A stretch of DNA of 64,000 bases from Cyclobacterium plantarum (GTDB taxonomy: Bacteria; Bacteroidota; Bacteroidia; Cytophagales; Cyclobacteriaceae), in NCBI RefSeq assembly GCF_011290685.1, contig NZ_JAANYN010000001.1:124001-188000 (forward strand), in the 5' to 3' direction. The translations under genes were made by a program, and so were the position numbers. Below the pieces are notes generated by a model. The model worked only from the letters and a program-made list of their open reading frames with translations, made no database searches and was not told the origin of the DNA. Every line of letters starts with the position of its first letter. Positions within the stretch are counted from its first letter, which is position 1. Positions 53,627 through 61,482 of the stretch are shown here, piece by piece.

Positions 53627-55507
53627 TCAAATCAACTCCACGCTTCTTTTCACAAAGGCGGTGAGCTCTTTTCCTTTCAGCAATCCCTGAGAAAGCAGGG
53701 CCAAATCGAAGGCCTGCTTGGCCAATCTTTCCTGTTCTGCAGCATCTTCTGATTTTAAAATCCGATCAACCACAGGATGGTTTCCGTTTACGCCAACTTT
53801 GTAGTTGTCCGGCATGGCTCCATAAAATCCCATGCCGCCATTTTGCGCCATGTCCTTCATCCTTCTCATGAATTCGTCCATGGTCACCGTGACGGGCAAT
53901 TCCTCCGGACTGGAACCTTGCACTTCCACCGAATAGGTTTTGTTGTCGATGGCTTTTTCAAAAATCTCCTTCACCTTGTTGGATTGCTCCTCAGTAAGAA
54001 GGTTTTCATATCCGCCTTCCTTCTCGATCAATTTGTCCACTACATCGGCATCTACGCGCTTCAGGCTGGCATTTTCCAGTTTACCTTCCAAATGCTGGAT
54101 AAAATGACTGTCAATGGGCGAATCCATCAACAACACATCGTAATCCTTTTTATTGGCCGACTGGATAAAGCTGTCCTGCTTATCCGGATCGGTTGCATAC
54201 AAGTATACCAACTTATCGTCTTTACCGGTTTGGAAGGGCTTTACCTTTTCCTTGTATTCTTCCAGGGTGTAATATTCTCCTTTCGTATTGGTAAACAGGG
54301 CAAAATCCTTTCCTTTCTCGTAAAACTTGTCTTCGGAAATCATCCCGTATTTCACAAAAAGACCAATGTCTCCCCACTTGCTTTCATAAACTTTTCGGTC
54401 TTTCTTGAACAATTCACCCAGCTTGTCCGCTACTTTCTTGGTGATGTAGTTGTTGATTTTCTTGACGTTGCTGTCGGCCTGCAGAAAGCTTCGGGAAACG
54501 TTTAGCGGAATGTCCGGAGAATCGATTACCCCGTGCAATAGCATCAGAAATTCCGGTACGATATCTTTTACCTCATCGGTAATGAAAACCTGGCGGCTGA
54601 ACAGTTTGATCTTATTGCGCTGCAGTTCAAAGTCTTTCTTTACTTTGGGAAAGTACAGAACTCCGGTAAGGTTGAATGGATAGTCCACGTTCAGGTGAAT
54701 CCAGAAAAGCGGATCCTCACTCATGGGATACAGTTCCTTGTAAAATTTCAGGTAGTCCTCGTCTTTTAACTCACTTGGTGCCTGTGTCCAGATGGGATCG
54801 GTGGTATTGACTATATTGTCAACTTCTACCGATTTCCATTTCTTCTCTCCCTTGTCATCTACCCCGTCTTCTACACTTTCGGTTTTGGTTTCAAACCTGA
54901 TAGGTACAGGAAGGAACTTGGCGTACTTGTCCAGGATTTCCTGCAGCTTCCATTTGTCCAGAAACTCCTCGGACTCGCTGTTGATGTGTAGGATCACATC
55001 CGTTCCGCGTTCGGTTTTGTCCCCGGGGCTAATTTCAAATTCCGTACTGCCATCACAGACCCATTTGGCCGGCTCAGCGCCTTCCTCTCGGGATAGGGAA
55101 TGGATTTCCACCGTGTCGGCCACCATAAAGGCCGAGTAAAAACCCAAACCGAACTTGCCAATGATCTCATTGGCATCCTTGGCATCTTTGAACTTCTCCA
55201 CGAATTCGGATGCCCCGGAAAAGGCAATCTGGTTGATGTATTTTTTGATTTCTTCGGCGGTCATGCCGATACCCTTATCGGAGACGGTAATGGTCTTTTT
55301 CTCCTTGTCAAAGCTGACATCGATAGTCAGATCACCCAGTTCTCCTTTGTACTCACCCAAAGCGGCCAATCTTTTGATTTTCTGGGTGGCATCCACCGCA
55401 TTGGACACCAATTCCCTGAGAAAAATTTCATTATCCGAATAGAGAAACTTCTTGATAATAGGGAAAATATTTTCGGTATGAATCGAAATGGTACCTTTCT
55501 CCTGCAT
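53627..55507 (-). CDS. htpG: Molecular chaperone HtpG (Hsp90)
   Basis: 626 residues. The N-terminal GHKL ATPase (about 1-230) has LRELVSNAVDATQKI, VSDKGIGMTAEEI and IGKFGLGFYSAFMVAD; the middle domain carries FWIHLNVDYPFNLTGVLYFP and the catalytic-loop NVSRSFLQ; the C-terminal dimerisation domain has DEFMRRMKDMAQNGG. No MEEVD tail, as normal in bacteria. It stands alone with its own terminator and a putative heat-shock motif upstream. Confidence 0.97.
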   Translation of the reverse strand: MQEKGTISIHTENIFPIIKKFLYSDNEIFLRELVSNAVDATQKIKRLAALGEYKGELGDLTIDVSFDKEKKTITVSDKGIGMTAEEIKKYINQIAFSGASEFVEKFKDAKDANEIIGKFGLGFYSAFMVADTVEIHSLSREEGAEPAKWVCDGSTEFEISPGDKTERGTDVILHINSESEEFLDKWKLQEILDKYAKFLPVPIRFETKTESVEDGVDDKGEKKWKSVEVDNIVNTTDPIWTQAPSELKDEDYLKFYKELYPMSEDPLFWIHLNVDYPFNLTGVLYFPKVKKDFELQRNKIKLFSRQVFITDEVKDIVPEFLMLLHGVIDSPDIPLNVSRSFLQADSNVKKINNYITKKVADKLGELFKKDRKVYESKWGDIGLFVKYGMISEDKFYEKGKDFALFTNTKGEYYTLEEYKEKVKPFQTGKDDKLVYLYATDPDKQDSFIQSANKKDYDVLLMDSPIDSHFIQHLEGKLENASLKRVDADVVDKLIEKEGGYENLLTEEQSNKVKEIFEKAIDNKTYSVEVQGSSPEELPVTVTMDEFMRRMKDMAQNGGMGFYGAMPDNYKVGVNGNHPVVDRILKSEDAAEQERLAKQAFDLALLSQGLLKGKELTAFVKRSVELI

Positions 55508-55584
55508 GGTATTATTTATTTTTGTGTTAACTAAGTCTAATATTCTTTCTGCCTATTTCAAGTCTTGTTCCAAATTCATTTTCG

Positions 55585-55597
55585 TGTCAAATTGTCA
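55585..55597 (-). promoter_or_regulatory. Putative heat-shock motif TGnCA-N3-TGnCA upstream of htpG
   Basis: Plus-strand TGTCAAATTGTCA (htpG sense TGACAATTTGACA), 78-90 bp before the htpG ATG. The pattern is its own complement and recurs upstream of grpE (16965-16977). Confidence 0.4.
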
Positions 55598-55739
55598 GTA
55601 CTTGTCTCCGTTTAAAAATATCCCTTATCCGATCCCAGGCGGGGTCGGACGGTTTCCTATGCAAGGATCCTGTTCGGTGATTTCTTGAAATTATTCAGAA
55701 TATTTTGGTATTATGCGATATTATCAAAACCAACCCAAT

Positions 55740-58148
55740 ATGCGACAGCTGCTCCTGCTGCTATTCATCAGCATCACTCCCCTTGCCAGTACCTGCCAAA
55801 TAGCAGGTAATGAAATAAATCCCTCACCAGGGATGGAACTTTGGTATACTTCCCCTGCCGGCGACTGGCTGGAAGCACTTCCCATTGGCAATGGGCGATT
55901 GGGAGCCATGATTTATGGAGGGCTGCAGGAAGAACATATTCAGCTCAATGAGGAAAGCTTATGGGCAGGGATGCCTGAAGACCCCTACCCCGAAAACGTG
56001 CGCCAGCATTACGCTGAATTTCAGCGGTTAAATCTGGAAGGAAACTATCAAGAGGCCCTGGACTACGCCATGGAATACCTGTCCGTCTCCCCCACCTCCA
56101 TACGTTCCTATGAGCCGTTAGGTGAATTGCATATATCATTCGACCATCAAAAATCGGTGGATCACTACCGAAGGTCCCTTGACATGGAGACGGGCCTGGT
56201 CACGGCTACTTATTCCATAGCAGGGAAAAGGTACCGCAGAGAGGCTTTTTCCTCCAATGAATACAATGTCATTTTTTACCGCTTTGAAAGCCTGGATGGA
56301 GCACCGGTAAGCAGCACGATTCGTTTTGAACGGGAGAAGGACATCTTCCAACGCGTTGGAGAAGAAGATATTCTATTCGTGGACGGACAGGTATTTGATG
56401 ATGCCGACGGGTACGATGACAATGTGGGCGGTTCCGGAAAACCCGGGGATCACATGAAGTTTTCTTCCCAAATCACAGCCGTTTTGGATAATGGAACAAT
56501 ACGCGGAAATGAAAAAACCCTTAGCATCGAAAACAGCACCGGCTTTACCCTGATCCTAAGTGCAGCAACGGATTATAATTTAGCTGAATTGAACTTTGAC
56601 CGAAACATTGACGCTAAAGACACCGCGTTGAAATTAATGAGAGAGGCTGCTGAAGCAACTTACGAAACAGCTAAACAGGCGCATATTTCTGAGCACAGTG
56701 ACATGTTTAACCGGGTTAGGCTTTCCTTAGGCAGCCCGCATCGGGACAGCCTTCCCACCGATAAGCGGCTGGAAAAGGTGCGGGAAGGCACGAATGACAA
56801 CCACATCACGGAATTGTTTTTTCAATACGGAAGGTACCTCCTGATGGGAAGTTCGGTCAACAGGGCGGTTCTTCCTGCCAACTTACAGGGCATCTGGAAC
56901 AAGGAAATGTGGGCTCCCTGGGAATCGGATTTTCACCTGAACATCAATTTACAAATGAATTACTGGCCTGCCGACCTGACCAATTTATCCGAGGCCTTTG
57001 TTCCCCTGTGTAATTTTATTGTAAAATTAGCGGAAAACGGAGGTACTACTGCAGAAAACTTCATCGGCTCCTCTGGCTGGATGGCCCATCATGTGAGCAA
57101 TCCGTTTGGACGAACCACCCCCTCCGGGTCAACTAAGGAATCTCAGGTTACCAACGGTTATTCCAACCCCCTGGCAGGTGCCTGGATGTCGCTATCCCTA
57201 TGGCGGCACTATGAATTTACCCAGGATCAGGATTATTTAAAAGAAACGGCCTACCCTGTCATTGCCGGTGCAGCCCGGTTTATTCTGGACTTTCTGAAAG
57301 AAAATGAAAATGGGGAACTGGTCACGTCTCCTTCTTACTCACCGGAGAACGCTTATATCGATCCAACCACCGGAAAGCCAACGAGAAATACCACGGCAGC
57401 CAGCATGGACATCCAAATTATTAATGACATCTTTAACGCCTGCCTGGAAGCAGAGGAAATCCTGGGAGCGCAGCAATTGACAGCGGAAATAGAAAAAGCA
57501 AGCGCTAAATTACCTCCGATTAAAATTGGAAAGGACGGCACCCTTCAGGAATGGTACGAGGACTATGAGGAAGCGGAGCCGGGCCATAGGCACATGTCTC
57601 ACCTTTACGCCTTGTACCCGTCCAATCAAATCACCGCAGCAACACCCGATTTGTTCCAGGCTGCGGAAAAAACCATCGAAAGGCGACTGGCCTTCGGTGG
57701 CGGCGGACAAACCGGCTGGAGCAGGGCATGGATTATCAATTTTTATGCGCGTTTACAGCAGGGAGACGAGGCCCTGGATCATATCCACCAAATGATGGCC
57801 ACCCAACTGGCTCCCAATATGTTTGATTTGCTCGGAAAGATTTTCCAGATTGAGGGCAATTTTGGGGCCACAGCAGGTATTGCAGAAATGCTCCTGCAGT
57901 CGCATGAGGAAGGAATCATCCGCCTATTACCGGCACTGCCCGAGGCATGGGACAGGGGTCAGGTATCCGGCCTGAAAGCACGAGGGAATTTTGAGGTAAG
58001 TATGGAATGGGAAGATGGCAACCTTCAAAAGGCAGCTATTCTGGCGCTGAGCGGGGGGAAAAGCAAGGTGCTTTATAAGGGTAAGGAATGGCTTGTTGAC
58101 TTAAAAAAGGGCGAAGCAAAGTCGCTATTTCCAGGATTGGAGTACTAG
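55740..58148 (+). CDS. Glycoside hydrolase family 95, alpha-L-fucosidase-like
   Basis: 802 residues from the ATG at 55740, which gives a clean signal peptide (MRQLLLLLFISITPLASTC); an ATG nine codons upstream is also possible. GH95 features: N-terminal beta-sandwich with WLEALPIGNGRLGAMIYGG and HIQLNEESLWAG, then an (alpha/alpha)6 barrel with DFHLNINLQMNYWPA (the N-x-N active-site pair), SPSYSPENAY (proposed catalytic Glu region) and PGHRHMSHLYALYP. Releases alpha-1,2-linked fucose or galactose from glycans, probably in the periplasm. No Sus-type transporter is adjacent. Confidence 0.92.
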   Translation: MRQLLLLLFISITPLASTCQIAGNEINPSPGMELWYTSPAGDWLEALPIGNGRLGAMIYGGLQEEHIQLNEESLWAGMPEDPYPENVRQHYAEFQRLNLEGNYQEALDYAMEYLSVSPTSIRSYEPLGELHISFDHQKSVDHYRRSLDMETGLVTATYSIAGKRYRREAFSSNEYNVIFYRFESLDGAPVSSTIRFEREKDIFQRVGEEDILFVDGQVFDDADGYDDNVGGSGKPGDHMKFSSQITAVLDNGTIRGNEKTLSIENSTGFTLILSAATDYNLAELNFDRNIDAKDTALKLMREAAEATYETAKQAHISEHSDMFNRVRLSLGSPHRDSLPTDKRLEKVREGTNDNHITELFFQYGRYLLMGSSVNRAVLPANLQGIWNKEMWAPWESDFHLNINLQMNYWPADLTNLSEAFVPLCNFIVKLAENGGTTAENFIGSSGWMAHHVSNPFGRTTPSGSTKESQVTNGYSNPLAGAWMSLSLWRHYEFTQDQDYLKETAYPVIAGAARFILDFLKENENGELVTSPSYSPENAYIDPTTGKPTRNTTAASMDIQIINDIFNACLEAEEILGAQQLTAEIEKASAKLPPIKIGKDGTLQEWYEDYEEAEPGHRHMSHLYALYPSNQITAATPDLFQAAEKTIERRLAFGGGGQTGWSRAWIINFYARLQQGDEALDHIHQMMATQLAPNMFDLLGKIFQIEGNFGATAGIAEMLLQSHEEGIIRLLPALPEAWDRGQVSGLKARGNFEVSMEWEDGNLQKAAILALSGGKSKVLYKGKEWLVDLKKGEAKSLFPGLEY

Positions 58149-58180
58149 CGAAAGGCAAGGTACTATTCCTTTTCATCCAT

Positions 58181-58480
58181 TTACAAGAAAGTTAATCCAA
58201 TCTTCTTATTTAGCCCCTGTTCAAAAATTCGTATCAAGGTCGATAATTGTATATTCCCTTTTCCATTTTCAAGTTTAGAAATATAGCTTTTCTTCGTCCC
58301 TGCCTTTTCTGCCAACTGTTCCTGTGTCAGATTGGCGGCCTTCCTTGCTGCCTTCAACATTTCGCTTACAATAAACATTTGGGCACTTTCTTCATATTTA
58401 ATACGGCTTGCACTCCCGATTTTTCCATGCTCAAATTCAATCAGTTCATCAAATGTTTTTACATCCCTATAATCTTTCAT
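58181..58480 (-). CDS. higA: HigA-like antitoxin, XRE helix-turn-helix
   Basis: 99 residues. A charged N-terminal part (about 1-42) precedes an XRE helix-turn-helix (about 43-95: ARKAANLTQEQLAEKAGTKKSYISKLENGK). The gene follows a HigB-type toxin gene; its ATG overlaps the original toxin stop by four bases (ATGA), the classic higBA order. It appears intact while the toxin is broken, so it may persist as an orphan regulator. Confidence 0.82.
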   Translation of the reverse strand: MKDYRDVKTFDELIEFEHGKIGSASRIKYEESAQMFIVSEMLKAARKAANLTQEQLAEKAGTKKSYISKLENGKGNIQLSTLIRIFEQGLNKKIGLTFL

Positions 58481-58767
58481 GGTTTTGGTTTTTTTGATTC
58501 AAAATATGCTTTCATTATTCTTTTGGCTTTTTCTAATTCTTTTTTTGGCGTCTTTTGAGTTTTCTTCTAGAAACCATTGAAAAGAACGACCAACCTTCCC
58601 TCATCAAAACAGCAGAAAATCCTGTAAATATTCGATTGGAATTCCACCCTTACCTCGTACAGCCCATCAGTTCCATCAAGATGCTCCAAGAACTTCTTAG
58701 GAACCCTTTCCACTTGCTTGATCAGTTCAAATCGTTGGTACCTCGTTTCGTAGATTAAATTTATCAT
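58477..58767 (-). pseudogene. higB: Decayed HigB/RelE-type toxin with an in-frame amber codon
   Basis: From the ATG at 58767 the frame reads 66 codons (VPKKFLEHLDGTDGLYEVRV, SNIYRIFCCFDEGRLVVLFNGF), then TAG at 58567-58569, then continues in the same frame with KKTQKTPKKELEKAKRIMKAYF to a TGA overlapping higA. Family members read NGFQKKTQKTPKKE at this point, so CAG to TAG is the likely change. About 25-30 N-terminal residues of the family are also missing, with a TAG just upstream of the ATG. So the toxin is probably inactive. A truncated product of 66 residues cannot be excluded. Confidence 0.78.
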
Positions 58768-58839
58768 AGATGGTGACTAGATTTTTTGAATCCTAGAGGC
58801 AGTAGCCTACCCTCTTAGTAGATCAGAATTGGCAAACAA

Positions 58840-59108
58840 AGGGGCGAAGCCCTGAATTCTTTGTCCTGCGGGATCCCAACCAAAAACCAAATAGCTTTTG
58901 TCTCAAACAGTTGTAGATCGTAGTTAGTATCACGACCCACAGGGGCGTAGCCCTGATATCTTAGTAGTAAAGAATTAAAGTCGGGAATCAGAGGGGCATG
59001 GCCCTGAAATCTTTTTACTGCGGAAATGTAAAACAAGTTGCAAAAGCTTTGGTACTTAATCTTTGTAGAACTAAATTAGCTTTAAGGATCCAAAGTGGCT
59101 CAGCCCTG
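58840..59108 (-). repeat. Left REP-like hairpin array flanking the transposase gene
   Basis: Four related hairpins: AGGGGCGAAGCCCTG (58840-58854), AGGGGCGTAGCCCTG (58941-58955), AGGGGCATGGCCCTG (58992-59006) and a decayed TGGCTCAGCCCTG (59096-59108). Each has a GGGC/GCCC-type stem with a three-base loop and one bulge, and most are followed by an ATCTT-like tail. Confidence 0.8.
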
Positions 59109-59118
59109 TTATCATACA

Positions 59119-59580
59119 ATGGCAAATACATACACACAACTATACGTCCAATTCGTTTTCTCTGTCCAGGGCAGGGGAAACTTTATCAGGGAGTCTTACC
59201 GTGACGAATTGGAGAAGGTCATGTGTGGAATCGTTTCCAACCATAAATGTAAAACGTATGCTATCTATTGTAACCCAGATCATACACACCTTTTTGCGAG
59301 TATACACCCTACTATTTCCCCCTCCAAACTAATGGAACAGGTCAAGTCAGGTTCAACAACATGGCTGAACCAAAAAAAGCTTGTTCCTGGTAAATTCGCA
59401 TGGCAGGACGGATTTGGGGCGTTTTCCTATTCCAGGTCCCACATTGATAGGGTCGTAAAATATGTCTTGAACCAACCCGAACACCATAAGAAGCAATCGT
59501 TTAGGGATGAGTATTTGAAGTTGCTTGACAAATTCGGTGTTGAATATGATCCCAAATATCTTTTTGAATGGTACGACTGA
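59119..59580 (+). CDS. REP-associated tyrosine transposase (IS200/IS605 Y1 family)
   Basis: 153 residues from the ATG at 59119; the longer GTG reading would run through a flanking hairpin. HUH motif H55-T56-H57 (NPDHTHLFASI) and catalytic tyrosine Y115 in RVVKYVLNQPEHHKKQ, followed by the acidic-basic tail FRDEYLKLLDKFGVEYD. All key residues are present, so the enzyme may be active. No IS605-type TnpB partner is present. Confidence 0.9.
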   Translation: MANTYTQLYVQFVFSVQGRGNFIRESYRDELEKVMCGIVSNHKCKTYAIYCNPDHTHLFASIHPTISPSKLMEQVKSGSTTWLNQKKLVPGKFAWQDGFGAFSYSRSHIDRVVKYVLNQPEHHKKQSFRDEYLKLLDKFGVEYDPKYLFEWYD

Positions 59581-59589
59581 CTTAGGTCT

Positions 59590-59808
59590 CAGGGATACGT
59601 CCCTGGATTTCGGCTGGATATAGATTTATGCTAACTAGGAAATGACAACCGTTCAATGATAAATGTGGGTTACTGCCTGAACAATTCTGTGAGGGCTTTG
59701 ACTCCAAATTGTTGTCTTGACGGAAGGACGGAATAGATTTCAGGGCTAACGCCCCTCATTTTCGTCGGCACAGGTTGCTTCTACTAAGATTACAGGGCTA
59801 CGCCCCTG
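59590..59808 (+). repeat. Right REP-like hairpin array flanking the transposase gene
   Basis: Three hairpins: CAGGGATACGTCCCTG (59590-59605), CAGGGCTAACGCCCCT (59742-59757) and CAGGGCTACGCCCCTG (59793-59808), each preceded by AGAT- or GTCT-like sequence. Their orientation is opposite to the left array. In the first, a loop-stem compensation (GGGA/TCCC) keeps the pairing. Confidence 0.8.
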
Positions 59809-60288
59809 GTTTTAGTCACAAAATTAATGGGTGGGACTTTTTACTCAAGTTTCACAAGATGTGCTCTATTGAGCAAATAGGACGATTGTAGTTGCTGCTA
59901 AAACAGATTTTCACCCCACTTTATTCAAAGTGAGGTGAAAAATTACCAAGAATTTCCCGTTCACAGTCCAACAAATCCGCATTTGTGGCAACTGCATTGC
60001 TGTTATGAGGAAAATGAGTTATCTACGAATTGGACCCATATTGGTATAATTCAAAAGAAGGATTAACTGGTTCCAATACTAAATTCCAGTAAATTAAAAT
60101 GATTCAATTGGCTTGTCACAAACGGGCCTGGAGCCTGTGTAGCTATGAAATGTTTATTTGAAATATATAAATTTCTGTAAACTATTCGAGCAAAAAATTT
60201 CTCTTTCACACCATTTATTTCTCCGACAGTCGGTTTACCAACAAAACGAGTCCGGTTTGCTAATGGATTAACCGTTTGGTTTACCCCA
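59809..60288. other. Gene-free stretch with one strong inverted repeat
   Basis: About 480 bases without a recognisable gene on either strand. A 15-bp stem with a single mismatch occupies 59908-59941 (left arm starting TTTTCACC, right arm ending GGTGAAAA, loop ATTC). It has no clear T-run, so it is not an obvious terminator. Confidence 0.6.
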
Positions 60289-60789
60289 TTATTCTTTGGT
60301 CAAAGCCTCAAGTCTCTCTTGAAAGTTGGGGAACGAGGGATTTCCCATTTCTACTTTGCGATCATCTTTTAGCAAAAACGAAATAAAGGATACCTCCCCG
60401 ATACCGTTCGCTTTATAAAATTCCTTATTCGGGTCGTGAATTACAGGGTGCGAAAAATTGTTCTCTTTCAATTGCCGGATCAATTTGGAAGGGTCTTTTT
60501 CTGAGATATAGAAAAGGAAGGCCACCTCCTTGTTGTTTGATATCGAAGGTTGCCAGTCCAGGGTTGTTATGGAACGGCCAACTTTATTCATATATACTGC
60601 CACCTTGTATTTACTGTCAAACCAACTGGTATCAAATTGAACGGAATCGCTTGGCTCAATTACCGTTAAATCGGTAGGGAAAACCACCTGTTGTCCATCC
60701 TTGCCGGATTTGTTTGAATTACAACTCATAGTTATGATCAAAAGAAAGCAAAAACAGGCGCGGTATACGATCAAATAGTTGGTTTTCAT
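60289..60789 (-). CDS. Hypothetical lipoprotein, thioredoxin-like fold without active-site cysteines
   Basis: 166 residues with a lipoprotein-type N-terminus (ACFCFLLIITMSC, cysteine at 23; the lipobox is poor). The rest (about 60-166: EVAFLFYISEKDPSKLIRQL, FSHPVIHDPNKEFYKANGIG, FISFLLKDDRKVEMGNPSFP) looks like a redoxin/thioredoxin fold in which the CxxC site is absent, so a redox role is unlikely. Function unknown. It lies inside the island between the transposase and the HipBA remnant. Confidence 0.6.
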   Translation of the reverse strand: MKTNYLIVYRACFCFLLIITMSCNSNKSGKDGQQVVFPTDLTVIEPSDSVQFDTSWFDSKYKVAVYMNKVGRSITTLDWQPSISNNKEVAFLFYISEKDPSKLIRQLKENNFSHPVIHDPNKEFYKANGIGEVSFISFLLKDDRKVEMGNPSFPNFQERLEALTKE

Positions 60790-60891
60790 TGGGTATTGGT
60801 TTTAGTATTGAATTCTAGGTTGGAATAGATTAAAACAGGATTGTCCTGATTTTCAGTATTTTTTGAAGCTGATGTCACAACCTGGTTTCCG

Positions 60892-61234
60892 TCAAAAAAT
60901 ACCGTATTCCGAATCAGATTTAGGCATGGGCTGAAATACTCCTATTTGTTTGGCTTTTTTATCAATCATTACTTGATAGGCTTCCTTCATTTCATCCGGA
61001 AGAAAGCTTATTTCCACAAACTCATGCCATTTAGGAATCGCTTTTTTTAAACGTTGGAAAATGTTATCGAATGCTTTCTGATCGATTTCAAACCTCCCCA
61101 TAGCTGCTTCAAAATCCCTGCGTGTTAGTTTCTTTTTTCAGATAAACATCCCTGTATTGAAAATGATATCCTTCCTCATCTTCTTGCAGGATACCTGCCC
61201 AATCGTTGTGCATAAATACTTTAGCCTTTCTCAT
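60892..61234 (-). pseudogene. hipA: HipA toxin remnant (start and end joined)
   Basis: The ATG at 61234 opens 41 codons that look like the HipA N-terminus (KAKVFMHNDWAGILQEDEEG, YHFQYRDVYLKK) and stop at 61109-61111. In another frame the sequence continues KLTRRDFEAAMGRFEIDQKAF and KAIPKWHEFVEISFLPDEMK, matching the last helices of HipA kinases, and stops at 60892. About 300 residues with the whole kinase active site are missing. The frames change at an A-rich stretch near 61130, so a deletion with frameshift joined the ends. Confidence 0.8.
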
Positions 61235-61325
61235 GGATCAGTTTATTGCGGTTTATTGGCACCGGACCGAGTTCATAACCAAACAAAACCAAAACCTGGT
61301 TGACCTTATCCTTTTGCACGGTAGC
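61221..61325 (-). pseudogene. hipB: HipB antitoxin remnant, C-terminal end
   Basis: About 34 codons in frame (VNQVLVLFGYELGPVPINRN) end in TAA at 61221-61223 and overlap the hipA start, as in complete hipBA operons. The LFGYELGPV segment is typical of the end of HipB-like XRE antitoxins in this phylum. An in-frame TAG lies directly upstream and the helix-turn-helix is gone. Confidence 0.65.
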
Positions 61326-61424
61326 CTATTTAACCCTGATCCACCTGCTTTATGCAAACCATTTAATAAGTAGCTGACTCCAGCAAAAAACCCATCCTAA
61401 CATTTTTTTTATTCCTTAGATGGT

Positions 61425-61461
61425 AAAAAAAAAGCGCTAACCGAAACCGGAAAGCGCTTTT
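61425..61461 (-). terminator. Intrinsic terminator after rpsA
   Basis: AAAAGCGCT (61430-61438) pairs with AGCGCTTTT (61453-61461) around a 14-base loop; on the minus strand a long T-run follows. It lies 21 bases after the rpsA stop. Confidence 0.85.
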
Positions 61462-61482
61462 CATTATAAAATCTATTTTCTT

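Larger units (their letters stand above)
58940..59808 (+). mobile_element. REP/RAYT element (IS200-like transposase between inverted REP arrays)
   Basis: The element spans the transposase gene and flanking hairpins. Its outer ends form a 28-bp inverted repeat with two mismatches (58940-58967 against the complement of 59781-59808). Left hairpins read AGGGGCGTAGCCCTG, right ones the complement CAGGGCTACGCCCCT. This is the layout of RAYT loci (REPtrons). Whether the whole unit moves, or only single REPs do, is not known. Confidence 0.75.
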
